From contig CM049312.1 of NCBI GenBank assembly GCA_026874595.1, positions 49,233,429 to 49,297,428 of the forward strand: DNA of 64,000 bases, given 5' to 3'. The translations under genes were made by a program, and so were the position numbers. Shown one piece after another: positions 23,431 to 36,277 of the stretch; position 1 is the stretch's first letter; each line of letters opens with the position of its first letter. This DNA is from Sipunculus nudus. Its lineage: Eukaryota; Annelida; Sipuncula; Golfingiida; Sipunculidae. The notes beneath the pieces were generated by a model, which was not told the origin of the DNA, made no database searches, and saw nothing but the letters and a program-made list of their open reading frames with translations.

Positions 23431-26298
23431 AGCACCCTCTTCTTGCGTGGAGTCATTTTCAGGCAAACTTCTTAATCTATACTTTCCATCTGTCATATAT
23501 GGCTTACCTACCAATAGGTCAAGGTCACAATATTGTTCTAAATGCTTGTGAACATATTTCAAATGAAACTGTTCAACCCAAACCTTCAGTCTTTCACATA
23601 TGCCACATCTATTGCTCTCTGAATGTGATCCAAACTTCATATTTATGGGTCTTTTTGCATGAAGAAATAACTAATTGATTTTGAGGTCAGCTGGTCAGGA
23701 GGTTAAAGGTTGCAGGTCTAAGTTATTCACTCATTGGTTGCCAAGTAATTACACCCGGCCAGATGTAAGTGGTTAGTAGTTACCCATCATTTAGAAAGAA
23801 TCCAGTTGATATGTGGGCAAAAGGCCAAGGTCATAGGTCAGGGATGTTCAAAATAACTTATTTTGTAGACCCATCTCTATTTTTCTTGTTTTCTTGTATA
23901 TATAACCATGGCACTCACAACTGGTACATCTCGCTGTGTGCCCATAATTGTCAGTGACACTTGTGATATATGACTCCCTTTTGTATCCGCTCATGGAGTG
24001 ATAAGGATATATCATTAGTGCATAACAAAAACATTGTTGCAGGAATGCTTTGGCCAGGCATTAAGACTATGAGAGTTAAGTGTTAAGGTTAAGCTACTGA
24101 TTTATAAAATGATGAGAACATTTTGCAGTTTATATCATGGAATCATAGCAATAAACTTAGTTTTCTTAATATCTGAATATTATTATACAAATCATCAGAT
24201 AAACCAGCAAGTGTTTGTTCTGATAATGTGTGGGTCTGTACCTGGATTTAGGATGGCTTTATTTGATTACAAGACTCTTAGTGATGCTTTCTGCATTTCT
24301 TTTCTTTTAGGTTTTGCAGTTTACCTACCCTGCTGACCCCATTGAATAGCAAGCTGATAATTAAAACAAATTGGACTTGCACTTTTTACATTTGCATGTT
24401 CATAAATCTGATATGAGAGCTCTCTAACCTGATCATGCCTTTTGAATTGTTTTGGACATTCATAACTGTTATAAATTTTTTGGAGCAATTGCTACAAGTT
24501 TAGTGTCTTATTGGAGGATGTGTGATATCAAATGTCAGACTTGTCAGAAAACCATTATGTCTGCCAGGTAGCCATTTTAGAAATCCTTTTGCCAGGGCAG
24601 TTTCTGTGATTTTTTTGTGATGTTTGGTCCCTTTTAGAGGATGTTTGTTGTTCAATTTCAAAACCTGTCAGAAATCCAATATGGCCACCAGGAAGCCATC
24701 TTCAAATTCCTTTAGAACATATTATCTCAAGAACTATTAAAGTGAATGCAGAGGGATGTATATTAATGTATTCTTGCATTGGGTCTAAGATTATTTAATA
24801 AATATGACCATCATTTATGAATGCTCAGTACAGTTGGCTTGTATTGAATAAAAATTAATATGGAAGCACCCTTTTCACAATAATTCTTGCATGGATTTCC
24901 TTGATCTTTTGCTATATTTTGATCTTATATGTGGCCTTTGTGGTATTCTGTTTGAGACTGACAGGTATTGAGCAAGCTGTGGGATTAGTTCCTGATAGCT
25001 CAACAACCATACATTTTGCCTCAGACCATCATTCACTATGTTTTAACCAGACATATATGATAAGAATTTATGGCAACGTAGAAAGTTTAAACAAAAATGG
25101 CATATAGGTTCTGCAACAATTATACTAGAAGTTGTGAATCGCAGCCCATGATGTCGCAGGTCATGCTTGGCAGCTGAGCGTCATGACCCATGGGTCACTT
25201 GTTGAGAACTTCAAATGAAGCAGTTGTCCATTAACAGGGCTCAAAGCATGAGTGTTGGACCTAGAATCTTCTTATTTAACAGTTCCATGACAAATATTCT
25301 TGGAAACTTGAAATTAGGTCATGGTTACCTATATTTTGCAAATTAGGGGAGAAAACATGATTTTTAAATATCCTTGGAAAATTGAAATTAGGTCATGGTT
25401 AACTATATTTTGTAAATTAGGGGAGAAAACATGAGCACCAAGTGAGTCATGTGGGCCACAAATTGTATCCATTTGGCCTAAAATCCTCCTACATGACTTT
25501 CAGAGAGGTCCCTAAAAATCTCCTTGGAAACCTGATATATCACTCTGACTCGTTTTCTACAAGCTGTGTGAAAGAACTTTATTTTAACACTAAATTAGTC
25601 AGGAAGGCATAAATAGTAGCAGCTGCATGTAGAATAAGGTCACTGTAATCTATATCTAAGCCAGGGCTATTGGCAAAATGCATGATTGTGAGCTCTCTGA
25701 GAGTCTTTTGCCCATTGTTCAAGGCTCCTTGAATTCAGCTGAATGTCATGGCCCATTGGCCACTTGTTTTTAACTCCTAGCATTCATTAAAGTATGTTCA
25801 GGTTGTGTACTGGCATTGTGCATACCATTAGAGAAATTAAAGGTTGTTCATTATGTATGCCTGATATTGTCTCTGTGACCATGCAAAGTTTTATGTGAGC
25901 CAGTCCAGCAATATCTTCAAAACTGTCATTGGCATAATTGTGAAATCTAGCATAATTTCAAAATGTTAAACATAGCAGGAATTTTATGTTTTATAGCAGG
26001 CAAGTAAAATTTGCAGACTGTCCAATACAATGGTAATTTTAGGCCTGGTGTCACTATATTCTATAAGATTTTTCTGCAGGTTTTGCAGTTGTAATGAACT
26101 ATTTAATAACAGGAAGTTTCTTTATGAAGTAGAATAAAGCTTTTCTAGTGTTATCATATTTATAAATGCACAGGAGAGCTTTTGGGTCCTTGGGCCCATG
26201 TTGGTTTTGATTTTATGAAAAAAAATTGTGGATTGTCTTTGATGAAAATTTCATATCAAGTTATATTATTAATTATGTTGTTTGATTTTATTTGACAG

Positions 26299-26454
26299 GA
26301 GCTGGTATTTACAGCATCACCTGATAGAACAATCAGGGTATGGGGAGTCCAACAAGCCCAGTGTGCTCAGATCATCCGAGCTCATGATGGACCTGTCACT
26401 GGCCTAAGCCTCCACGCCACGGGAGATTATCTGCTCAGCTGCTCCACAGATGCT
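26299..26454 (+). CDS. PRPF19: PRPF19 (Prp19) internal exon, WD blades 2-3
   Basis: This 156-base exon encodes 52 codons, phase 0 at both ends, so it joins directly to the GAG codon ending the previous exon. It reads [17 protein letters not shown], then [15 protein letters not shown] and [13 protein letters not shown]. These are the S-xD-x-(T/S)-I-(R/K)-(V/I)-W strand of one WD repeat and the AH-x(2)-VTGLSLH-TGDYLLS stretch typical of Prp19. The VW in place of WD is also seen in this blade of animal Prp19. The acceptor is tttgacag and the donor gtaagg. The preceding intron is 16.8 kb and is almost wholly repeats. Confidence 0.97.
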
Positions 26455-26554
26455 GTAAGGCTTGTGGTTTATCAGTTTCTCGTGTCAAATACTACTTGTT
26501 TCCACTTCCTTATAGTGACAGCATTGTTCTGATTTCTGGATAATTTTTTAGCTC

Positions 26555-27742
26555 AGCTGACTATAAGTCATCTGAGCCGTAGTCGTGGTCCATTGTCTGT
26601 TGTCTGTCCGTCCATCTGTCTGTCGGTCTGTCCGTCCATTAGACTGACACGTTTTGAAACCATTAGACCTAGGAATCCAAATTTGGCTTACTGTTTGATG
26701 TCCCCAAGATCTACCAAACAGAAAACTGGGTCACTGCGACTTCATTCCTGCGAGAAATTAAGGAAAAACCTCAAATTTCCATTAAAAACCTATTATCACA
26801 CTTCAGGACTGCCTTATATCAAAACTACTTATCTGTTTTTCTTAATATTTATCAGGAGTATCCTCCTATATATTTCCTATATACATGCCAGACTGTTAAG
26901 TCTTAATTTCTATAAGTTGTGGGTTTTTTAAGTTATCAGCATAAAAATAAAATCAGTACCTTTAAATTTGCCCAACTTTGAACATAGCATGTTTTTTTCC
27001 TGTGAGTACTGTTGATTAAAATTTTCACAGCATGTAAACATAAGTATTTAATTTTTTTAATTGTTGTCACATGCTTTGTCCAGATGCAGGCAACTCATGC
27101 AAGGGTCCCTGAATTATTACAGTCACTGGGGGAGATCCCCTGCTGTGACAGGTGTACAGTTATTCTCATATCCCTCCCCCAACCCTCCCAACCATTGCAA
27201 GTGCTATGGAGTAATTGTAATTCTTTGCACTGTATTTTATGAATTGTAATGCTGTTTCCACTCCAATATACAAAACTTTCCTTGAAAAGTAATTCAAGGA
27301 GTAATCTAGATGTCAATGTTGTGTTAATGTAGCATTTTTAAAGAAATCAATTTTCTTTTAAATGATTTTAACAAATTAAAATATAATTTAATCTATCAGT
27401 ATGCATAAATTTATAAAAAAAATAGAAATATGAAGCAAATAATGGATAAATAAAGGCACAATTTAAAATTGTGAAATCTGAATCAAGTATTATTTTTAGA
27501 TATTTATTGGTTTGCAAATTTAAAAGATATATTTTTTTAGTTAAAAAAATTAACATTGTATGCAAGATGTGGTGTTATCTGACAAGATTGAGGTTTATAA
27601 TGAATCAATTTAGAATAATGAATCAATTTTTATATTCATATATATCAATGTTATATTGGAAATGTATAGAAAAATAAACTTAAAATAAAAAAATTGTTGG
27701 ATAAAAAATTGAGGATCTAATAGTTTCCTGCTTCAGGAGAAT
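26555..27742 (+). mobile_element. Family 1 long-body copy, left part
   Basis: The head AGCTCAGCTGACTATAAGTC and a GTCCGTCCATCTGTCTG run are followed by the shared body and the GAGATCCCCTGCTGTGACAG segment also at 2990 and 61500. The copy is split by the element at 27743-28436 and resumes as GGAGATCAGGCTTTGTTTGC. Confidence 0.75.
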
Positions 27743-28436
27743 TACGCTCCCGAGGCAGCGGAAATCTTGCGCTTCTAAAGAAGCAACTGATTTTCACGCT
27801 GCCAGCTTTGACCATTTATGATATATTTAGACACCAGATGGCGGTTTGTTGTTCACTGAAATAAACGTGCGTACGATGTGACAAGCAGCCAATCAGATGC
27901 CAATAAACAAACACTCGACAGGCATCCTGGCTCCGCCCATTGCCGCACTTCAAGCGCCGCTTGATGAGTTTCCGGTCGAATTTAAATTGCTCCCTCTGCA
28001 TTCTCGCAACATGGACTGATTCGATTATGACATAATGACTGTGTTAGCGTAGCCATGTATCCGTTGTCTGCAGAACTGAAACCAGCCAGCGAGGTGTGCA
28101 CGCAGCCTTTGTTGTTACGTTTCGTTTGAAGTTCACCGGCCGAGCATCCTATGTGCCCAAGGCCCTAAGCAAACAACGTCAGGGGCAATTCTCTCTGAGC
28201 CTGAGGCCTGTTCAGACGGTTACGCTGGGGGATGAGCTGTCACTCAAAAAGAAATGAATATGATTGGCTCCTTGTATTCCTCGCTTGGCTTTGTCTTCCA
28301 GCACAAGGTCTCATCTGATTGGACAAAAATACAGTACTCCCCTCTGGTGTTGCAATTCAGGATACGAGGTCATAACAATCAGCGCCTTACAGTATAGGAA
28401 GTAGCCCTATAGGTAAAGCGCTGTGTAAAGAGCGTA
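27743..28436. mobile_element. 694-bp DNA element with 9-bp target duplication
   Basis: CAGGAGAAT occurs immediately left (27734-27742) and right (28437-28445). The ends TACGCTC-x(6)-CAGCG and its right-hand counterpart (TACGCTC-x(6)-CAGCG on the other strand) form imperfect inverted repeats, about 13 of 18 matching. The uninterrupted site is visible in related copies at about 62260 (CAGCAGAATTGGAAATCAGG). The interior is unusually GC-rich with CCAAT-like motifs and CpGs. A 9-bp duplication fits Mutator-like elements. No transposase is present. Confidence 0.75.
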
Positions 28437-29225
28437 CAGGAGAATTGGAGATCAGGCTTTGTTTGCTCTGTATGTATATGCAGGAGTGTCCTTAATCCCA
28501 CCCCTGCCCCCCTCTGCTGCCATTGATTCCTTTGCACCTGTGCAAAGGGACATTAATTTTTATTGCAAATGTGTAAAATTTATTTAATCAATAAAATAAT
28601 TTGATTAGAAAAATTCAAGATCTTATTGAAACATATTCTTGCCTTAGGAGAATAGAACATAAAGTGATTTAAAGTGAAAAATTATTCATTAAATAAAGGA
28701 TTATTCTACTAGCAAAAAGGATATCCTGAAAAAAATAGGGTTTAATATAAACTTAACATTATTATTCGCCTTTCTCAGCAGAGAGTGAAATAAAGTGATC
28801 AGTCCTTTCTGTTCATCTTTCTGTCCATCTGGAAATATTTCATATACCACACAGCAGCTCAAAAACCTTTACTGATTTTTCATGCTGGTCAGGTCAGAGT
28901 ATTAGTTTGGCAATCATATTTAGTATTTGGTTATCAACAAATAGCAAGGCCATATCCCATGAGCTTTTCAAATGCTAATATATTAAAAGTTGCAATTGAA
29001 GTAAGTATATTTTGCATTTGTTAACATTTGACGAAATTCAGCAGATGGGTGACCCAGAGGTTCTGTGTTTATGTCACATTTATAAGTAAATTCTGTGCGA
29101 TTTGGCATGTATCTGACGAAGCTTATTGTTTGTCTTTAAAGAGTTACTCGATGTTTGTTCCCAATGAGTATATGTATATGTTGTAGTATTTGCCTACGTG
29201 TCGTAACATACATGTTTTATTACAG

Positions 29226-29295
29226 AACTGGGCATTCTCAGATATCAGAACAGGACATGTGCTGACCAAGGTGTCTGACTCACAGTCTCAGCATG
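29226..29295 (+). CDS. PRPF19: PRPF19 (Prp19) short internal exon, outer strand of WD blade 3
   Basis: A 70-base exon reading NWAFSDIRTGHVLTKVSD then SQSQH plus one base of the next codon. Prp19 proteins have the strongly conserved string WAFSDI-TG-VLTKV at this place, with W-A-F in place of the usual WD signature. The acceptor is ttattacag; the donor is gtgagt at 29296. It enters in phase 0 and leaves in phase 1, matching the next exon. A small exon flanked by 2.8-kb and 0.9-kb introns would be easy for automated prediction to miss. Confidence 0.95.
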
Positions 29296-30190
29296 GTGAG
29301 TTATTAATATACAGTTGTCTATTGTAATATTGATATATGAAAGGATTTCAAACACTAATTTAATTCTGCTAATTATACCTAATATAGTCAGTGTGCTCAA
29401 ACTTCCTAGGAATGTTAAGGCTTTTGTAATGGATTTGGAAGTAAATGTACAACCACCAGATACAGAAGTGACTAGAATGATTTAATGCAGACTATTACTG
29501 CCAATCCAAATCTTTTGTATATATAAGTACAGTTTCCCCCTTATGAAGTGATATACCAGACACAAACCATGCAGGTCCTGCCAAAACAAGTATGACAAGA
29601 TCCAACATGACTGGGAATGTATTAACCTGGCAGGGCCATTGATAAATCATTTTGGTTTCAATGTTATCATCACTTCACAGTATAAAGTCATTTAATCGCT
29701 CATACTTCAGGATGTTCAAGGGACCTAATGAATAAGAGAAATGAAAAAGCATGTTGAAATGAGAAGAAAAATTGCTTCTTCTCTTTTAAATAAAATGTTA
29801 CCTGCCAAAATAATTTTCTGAAACCATTGGCTTACTTCAGTGCATGAATGTAAAAAAAGTTGATGGGGTGCAATCACTGGCACCAACATAAACGTAAGAA
29901 CATGTTCTTAGTTCTAAAACCTTGTTTTGATATGTAGGGCATGCGCAAAATCAGACCTCTGGTCACACTTCCTTGTTATGTTAAACAGATACATGCAGAC
30001 CATGTTTGCTCACACGCAGAATCATAAGGTGTTAAATAGCTGAAGGGGAGGTACTGAGACCATGTGCTGGAATGGTCTTACTTGGAGACTTTTTTATAAA
30101 GCAAAACTGTTGCTCCTTATTGTCACCCTTTAAACAGTATACCCTGAACTACTCAGGCTTTAATGTAAAGTAATTATACTTCTTCAACAG

Positions 30191-30346
30191 CCCTGACATG
30201 TGCTCAGTTTCACCCTGATGGTTTGATCTTTGGCACTGGTACTGAAGATTCTATGATCAAGATTTGGGATTTGAAAGAGAGTGCCAATGTGGCCAATTTC
30301 CCTGGACATTCTGGACCAATCACAAGCATTGCATTTTCTGAGAATG
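30191..30346 (+). CDS. PRPF19: PRPF19 (Prp19) internal exon, WD blades 4-5
   Basis: This 156-base exon completes the split codon (G/CC, Ala) and reads [17 protein letters not shown], then [18 protein letters not shown] and [12 protein letters not shown], ending one base into the next Gly codon. It contains a canonical IWDL strand and a [15 protein letters not shown] stretch that is nearly invariant in animal Prp19. The acceptor is ttcttcaacag and the donor gtgagt at 30347. A family 1 repeat head (AGCTCAGCTGAC) starts only about 19 bases past the donor, so a transposon-like insertion sits almost against the splice site. Confidence 0.98.
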
Positions 30347-31692
30347 GTGAGTCAAAACATTTTTAGCTCAGCTGACTATAAGTCATCTGAGCTATAGCAA
30401 TGGTCCTTTGTCCATGGTCCATCCAGCTGTCTGAAGGTCCATTAACAAGGCACTTTTAAAAACTGTTGGACCTACAAATCCTACATCAGATGTCCCCAGG
30501 TTCTCCTGCCAAACCGAAAATTGGGTCACTGTGGCTTTGTTCCTTCGAAATTTTAAAGAAAACTTCGATTTTCCCTTTAGAAGCTTGTTTTTCTTCAAGA
30601 CTGCACACCTTGAAAACCACATGTGTTGTTTTGTTTATATTTTGCATAACTATTTCTACAGAAATATACTATGTCCATGCAAGAAATTAGGTCAGTATTG
30701 CATAAATTGTTAAAGTTATTGGCCTGAACATAATGCACTTTGTTGAAGTTCAGGAAAAATATTAATCCATTTAAGGCCAAAAAAGATTGATTAAATGTTT
30801 CTCAGGCACTTTTTGGGGGAAAATGATGCGGGCGTGATGCTTATTATTTTTATTTTTTATTTCACCTTAAAAATAGCGTAATATATCGTTATTTCTCATG
30901 CATTGACACAGAAGTGACAAACAATGGTTAAAATATAAGATAATAAACAATGTATATGTCAAATTTGTCAAAAGTTTGAAAAGATCCTTGAAATATGTAA
31001 CATATTTATTTCTTTTACATGTAATATTAACATGCAAACCAGATTATAAAGGATTACGGTGCTAAAATCTCGTCGTGTTTCCTGAAACACGAGGGCCCTG
31101 CTGATGATCATGACATGGGGGATTCCCCATCAAAATGCATTATGGTCACGTGTAGTTAAAACAAGATCCAAGAACATTTAATCAAGAAAAACAGAAATTT
31201 CTTTAAATCTGTTATAATCTTTGTTAAGTTTTCTTATTTAAATTTTAATTGCAAAATATATATATTGAAAATTCATTTAAAACACAATTTCTGCCGATGG
31301 GCTGCGATGGCAGTCATGTTTATTCCCATCAAACTCTCACAAAGCATGAAAAAAGTGAAAGCCTGCAAATATATATTTTTTGTGGGACAAAATTTTACAT
31401 TTGTATATCATCACACACAAATTGGACCTATTTAATTGTTAATTTAAAGATAAGTACGGAAACCGAGCGTATTAACACATCTTTAGCTATGAACACAGGC
31501 ACCAAGTTGTGGCCGCTAAAGAAAATAGTTCACAAAGACGGAAATATGAAATTTTAATAATCATAATAAACGATGTTCAGGTCAAACTGGTCAAAACTTT
31601 TATATGAATTTTCTGTGTATTGAATTATATACATGGGTCAAAATGGTCCAAGTATCATTAGGAAGGAAACTGATGGATGCAGAAGTCACAGG

Positions 31693-31886
31693 TTATTTAG
31701 AGAACATGTGAGCTTATGCAATGTTGCAGAGTCGTCAGTCATGCAGTGTGCGTTGTGCGTCGTCTGTACGTTAACCATAGCTATCTCAAAAACAGCAGGA
31801 GCTAGCATCACCAAATTTTTTGCAAATAAATAGTCATCTGAAAAACTCTATAGGATTTTGTTTATTTTTTTCTAACTGCATTTTTA
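31693..31886 (+). repeat. Family 3 head, split
   Basis: GAACATGTGAGCTTATGCAA and ACAGCAGGAGCTAGCATCAC match 11122 and 19528. The copy is cut by the family 5 element at 31887. A matching later piece (CACAATAATTCTTATAATAA, TTTTTGGCTGAATTATGG) reappears at 41228-41340. Confidence 0.65.
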
Positions 31887-32500
31887 TGCCCCCTCCACAA
31901 AGTGGCCAGGGCATATAGTTTTACCCATGTCCGTCATTCCGAAATCAAACAGTTGTACAGACTTTTTTTCGCAATGCCTGCAGATATTGGCCTGATTTTT
32001 GGTGTGTGGGCAGATAATGACCAGTTACAGATCAAGTTCGCGTTTCATCCTGGTTGACCTACTTTTGACCATTTTACGGCTCCTAAACTTAGAAAATTCA
32101 TGAAAAATAGAAATTTTCATGACAAATACACATGTATGGACTTTTTTTCGCAATGCCTGCCGATATTGGCCTGATTTTTGGTGTGTGGGCAGATAATGAC
32201 AAGTTACAGATAGAGTTCGTGTTTCGTCCTGGTTGACCTTCTTTTGACCGTTTTACAGCTCCTGAACAAAGAAAATTTCATGAAAAATATAAATTTTCAT
32301 GACAAATACACATGTACAGACTTTATTTACGCAATGCCTGCAGATATAAGCCTGATTTTTGGTGTGTGGACAGATAATGACCAGTTGCAGATAAAGTTCA
32401 CGTTTTGTCCCGGTTGACCTACTTTTGATTGTTTTACAGCTCCTAAACATAGAAAATTTCATGAAAAATATAAATTTTCATGACAAATGTACATGTACAG
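31887..32500 (+). mobile_element. Family 5 element with head and ~175-bp units
   Basis: The head stem-loop ATGCCCCCTCCAC-AAA-GTGGCCAGGGCAT and a short CCATGTCCGTC run are followed by about three units of the array also found at 1-960. It ends abruptly at the next head (32505) with no CTAG tail. Confidence 0.75.
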
Positions 32501-32504
32501 CCGT

Positions 32505-32900
32505 TTTTAGCCCTCAGCTCTAAGGCTGATGGGCTATTGTTGTCAACCAAGCTGTCTGTCTGTCTGTCTGTCCGTCCGGCGTCCGTCTGTCCCGCGTTTG
32601 TTAACTTTTACCTTGTGAGCGGGATATCTCTAAAAAGATTCACCTTAAGAATTTTATTTCATCAGTGAAGATGTATATCGATAAAATCTCAGTCAAGTTC
32701 GAAGATGGGAGACCATGACCCATTTTTCTACATTTTAGAGCTGATTATAGAAAAACACTCAGAAGCTTATATCTCAGGAACCATTGTGTGGATTTTCACA
32801 AAACTTACTATGCTCATTGGGACTGATGGTCTGTACATGCTGCACAATTTTGGTGGCACCACCTGCAATTTCTGATTTTTTAATAAATTTTTATCAGGTT
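32505..32900 (+). mobile_element. Family 4 element, 5' part
   Basis: The head stem-loop is AGCCCTCAGC-TCTAA-GGCTGATGGGCT. A GTCTGTCTGTCTGTCCGTCC run follows, then a body ending in GGTGGCACCACCTGC. Truncated by the family 1 head at 32908. Confidence 0.65.
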
Positions 32901-34329
32901 TTTAGCTTAGCTGACTATAAGTCATCTGAGCTATAGTCGTGGTCCATTGTCCGTCGTCCGTCCGTCTGTCCGTCTGTCCGTAGATGTGGCACGTTTTGAA
33001 ACTGTAAGACCTAGGAATCCAAAATTCGGCATAATGTTAGATGTCCCCAATAGTCCAGCGGTTACGCTCCCATATTCGGAGGAATTGTGCAAAAAATGAA
33101 AGAAGCATGAAAGTTGGCAAAAGTATTCTTTGGTGCTTATTGATGAATTTAAGATATAAGGCCAAGCTGAAAATAAATTATCTTGGCCAATATCAAAGAT
33201 GGCGGCCAAGATGGCCGCCAATTTAGAAAATGTCAATAACTTGAGTTAAAATGTCCTGAGAAAGCATTGCAAGTACTCTAATATTGTGTTTTTTTGGACT
33301 GAGGATTTAAAATTTTTGAGGTTCCAACCCTCTCCAGGTACTCATTAGCTGGTTTTTATCACGAATTTGGTAATGTTCCCATTAGTCCAACAGTTCAGCT
33401 GCATATTGAGAAGAATTGAAATGAAAACTTGGAAAGAAGAATGAAACTTGGCATAATAATTTTCAGATATGGGGCCGAGCGGAATTCACTATATCTTGCT
33501 CAAACTCCAAGATGGCGGCCAAGATGGCCACCGATATATAAAATACCAATATAGTCGGTTATATTCGTCCTGGAATACATTGCAAGTGCACTGTTTCTAT
33601 GTTATTAGGATCGAAAAATTTATTTATAAGGGTTCCATGTCTGTATCATGCATGTGTGAATGAAGTTTGATTTTGTTGGTATTGAAATTGTGCTAAAATT
33701 ACCCTTTTTTACCAGCACATCTAATGGTAAAACGTATTTGTTGATTACCCTGCCGAAATTTAATATATTTGTTGATTTTAAGTATTTGAACAATATGTCT
33801 CATTAAATGTAATGAAAAGGACAGTCGATTGGTAAAACGCTCTGTTCTCTTGACTGGCGACTGAAGTTTCTGTCCACGTTGTTGCTATGAGAGTGGAATT
33901 TTGTGGTCCATACAGAGTCGGTTGTTTTCTTCGTGTCCTCTTAATTCCATCCACCACTTCGCCATCCGAGCCGTGGAAAGTGCCTTGTAGTAGTTATTAT
34001 AACCAGTAGTACAATCAGTGTAAAAGAAATTTTATTTGTTTATAAGTTGTAGCTCTTTTGCCTTGAGGTGAGGGTACAGCTTCAAGACTCTTTGCTTGCA
34101 TGAAGACAGAATCAGTACATATTAAGCGGCTCACCACATTATGCTGTATGCTATGCTTTCTTTTAAAGTGATAGATTTAGGCCTGTTGGTATCACTTTCA
34201 ACTGAATGAGAATGAAGTTAATCGTATGATAAAGATGGATTATTGTTAGAAAGAAGTCATAACCTATCGTTAAGACATAGAGAAAATCTCATGGTTTGTG
34301 ATGAGATTTCACCAATATGCCATTGCGAC

Positions 34330-34395
34330 ATCGACGGGGTTTGAACCGCGGACCTACAAACACGACTTTAACCATGAGGCAACGTTCTAACCCTT
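34330..34395 (-). ncRNA. tRNA-like segment, possible SINE head
   Basis: On the minus strand, GGTTCAAACCCCG fits a pol III B box. Upstream, TGCCTCATGGTTAAAG resembles an A box at about the spacing found in tRNA-derived SINEs. I cannot fold a complete cloverleaf, so this is not called as a tRNA gene. Confidence 0.35.
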
Positions 34396-36146
34396 TATAT
34401 GCTATCTTTTTACTTGGTGATGGTGCATGACAGAATCTGGACACTTGTAGACACTTGTGCAGTTTGCCGTTTACCTTCTACATTGATAATCTGGTTTATG
34501 ATCCTTACCAATAAGCTAACTTTGCATTTCCAAGTGATGCCTAAAAATACCTCGTTAGCTTACAAAATGCACGCTTTTAATAAATATAATGATAATTAGA
34601 AATATTAAATATTTGCTTCATTTAATGAAATAATTTATCTTCATGTGTACAGAATGCAAGATTCTAGATCGGACTGAACTTTGCACATAAGATAAAAAGA
34701 ACCGATAGTAAGTCGGAATTGTGGGCGTTTTACTAGAAGAAAAATGAAAATATGAAAGAAAATATTCAGGCAAGGTGATAAAATTTGCTGGAAATATTAC
34801 AAAAAAAAGTAATTAACTGTTCTGTACAGTAATAATATTCAGAAGTAGTCTGTCCTCATTAATATATGTTCATTTGATGAAGCTAATGGTATGAAATACA
34901 AGTTTCCCAAGCATTCTGCATTTGGGCATAAAACTGACATAAAGGGAAAGTACAAAGGTTGCAAGAGCTCAGAAGCTGAAAGCACAGCAAAGTTACAGTC
35001 ACCAATCAAGTAAATAAAAACTCAAACCAAACTTTGTACTGCATTTTTAAGGGAATCAAGTTAATGAAGAAAGAATGCATGTCTGGAACCTGAGGGTGCA
35101 TTATATTTTTCACCTTGTTTTGTTAATTAGACTTTCTATCTTCTGTCTTGCTGTATCATTTTCTTAGCATCGATCCATGAAAGATCAGCTAGCTTGAACC
35201 TGGCAGCACCGACTCATACATGTGGTGAATATTTCTAACAATATATGCATTTACTACATGAATCTACAAATGTGCATCACAGCAAATGGAAGTGATACTC
35301 TACTAACACATGTGTCGGTTCTTTCCTACAATCAGGCAGTCTAAAGTCTGCATCATCACCATATCACAAAATTAGTAATCTGCATGAGTGTTATTTCATG
35401 CATTCATCACCATAGTACAAGGGCAGCACACAGCAGCATGTTACGCACCTCTAATGTGTGTGGATTCTGTTTTCTTACCAACATACAGTCTGAAAGCCAT
35501 CACTTCATGGCAAAAGAAGCTTAGAATCCATACAGCACACAGGTTTGAGCTTCTACATAAGTGCATATCTTGTCATGCACGCATGTACTCTAAATTCATT
35601 ATAAATAAAAGTCTTTCCTTTTTAACAGACATGGTGTTAAAATACTTTTAAATAGAACATGTAAATTAAATTTCAGCAGAACTATTTGATTTTTTATTGC
35701 ACCAATCAAGATTAACATGAATATTAAGTTGATTGTAAAATTAAATATCATGTTTGTAGATTTTTGAAAACCCTGTCTATTCTTCACTGATATATGAAGC
35801 TCCCACTGATACCAGACAGGATACCTAAGTTTCTTTCATCCCTTACTTCGGCAAAGCAGTTAATACATTCTTAATGCATGCAAATAAAGGAATTTCAAAC
35901 AGAGGAAGTCAGATATCAAATATTAATATAATAAAACCTACCCCAGAAAATGACACTTTCATTTAAAAGTGTATTCAGCGAATCATATCAAGTTTACCGT
36001 TGGATGTTCTGATGAAAAAGGGAATTTTAGTACAATTTCAGTAGGTACACACCAGGCAGAATCTATATAGCTGACAGGTGTGAGCTTCTTACATAGGTCT
36101 GTATCCTGCCACGCACCCATCCAGTCTGATATAAAAGTTATAAGCA

Positions 36147-36277
36147 GGATAAACTTTATATTATATGGATTGTCTAATTTATTTTATTATAATATATAAT
36201 TAATATGGATTGTTAAACTTTATATTATATGGATTGTCTAATTTATTTTATTATAATATATAATTAATATGGATTGT
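36147..36277. repeat. 65-bp perfect or near-perfect tandem duplication
   Basis: TTATATTATATGGATTGTCT and TATAATTAATATGGATTGT occur twice in direct order about 65 bp apart. Confidence 0.85.

Larger units (their letters stand above)
9467..26298 (+). other. PRPF19: PRPF19 intron, 16.8 kb, repeat-filled
   Basis: GT-AG intron between exons of matching phase 0. It contains short family 2 and family 1 pieces (9766-10240), the family 3 complex (11122-15815), DR1-bearing arrays, a solo-LTR-like element and family 1 copies. I see no coding exon of another gene on either strand. 10246-11115, 20600-21480, 23960-25170 and 25770-26298 hold AT-rich sequence in which I recognise nothing beyond scattered weak similarity to other repeats here. 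Confidence 0.8.

Noticed and set aside
23371-23640. 89-codon minus-strand frame with a CGICERLKVWVEQFHLKY-like stretch
   Set aside because: Lies in a decaying DR1-type tandem array; the Cys pair is not followed by further zinc-binding residues.
34330-34395. A complete tRNA gene on the minus strand
   Set aside because: B-box and weak A-box similarity exist but no acceptor stem or full cloverleaf could be drawn; kept only as a low-confidence tRNA-like segment.
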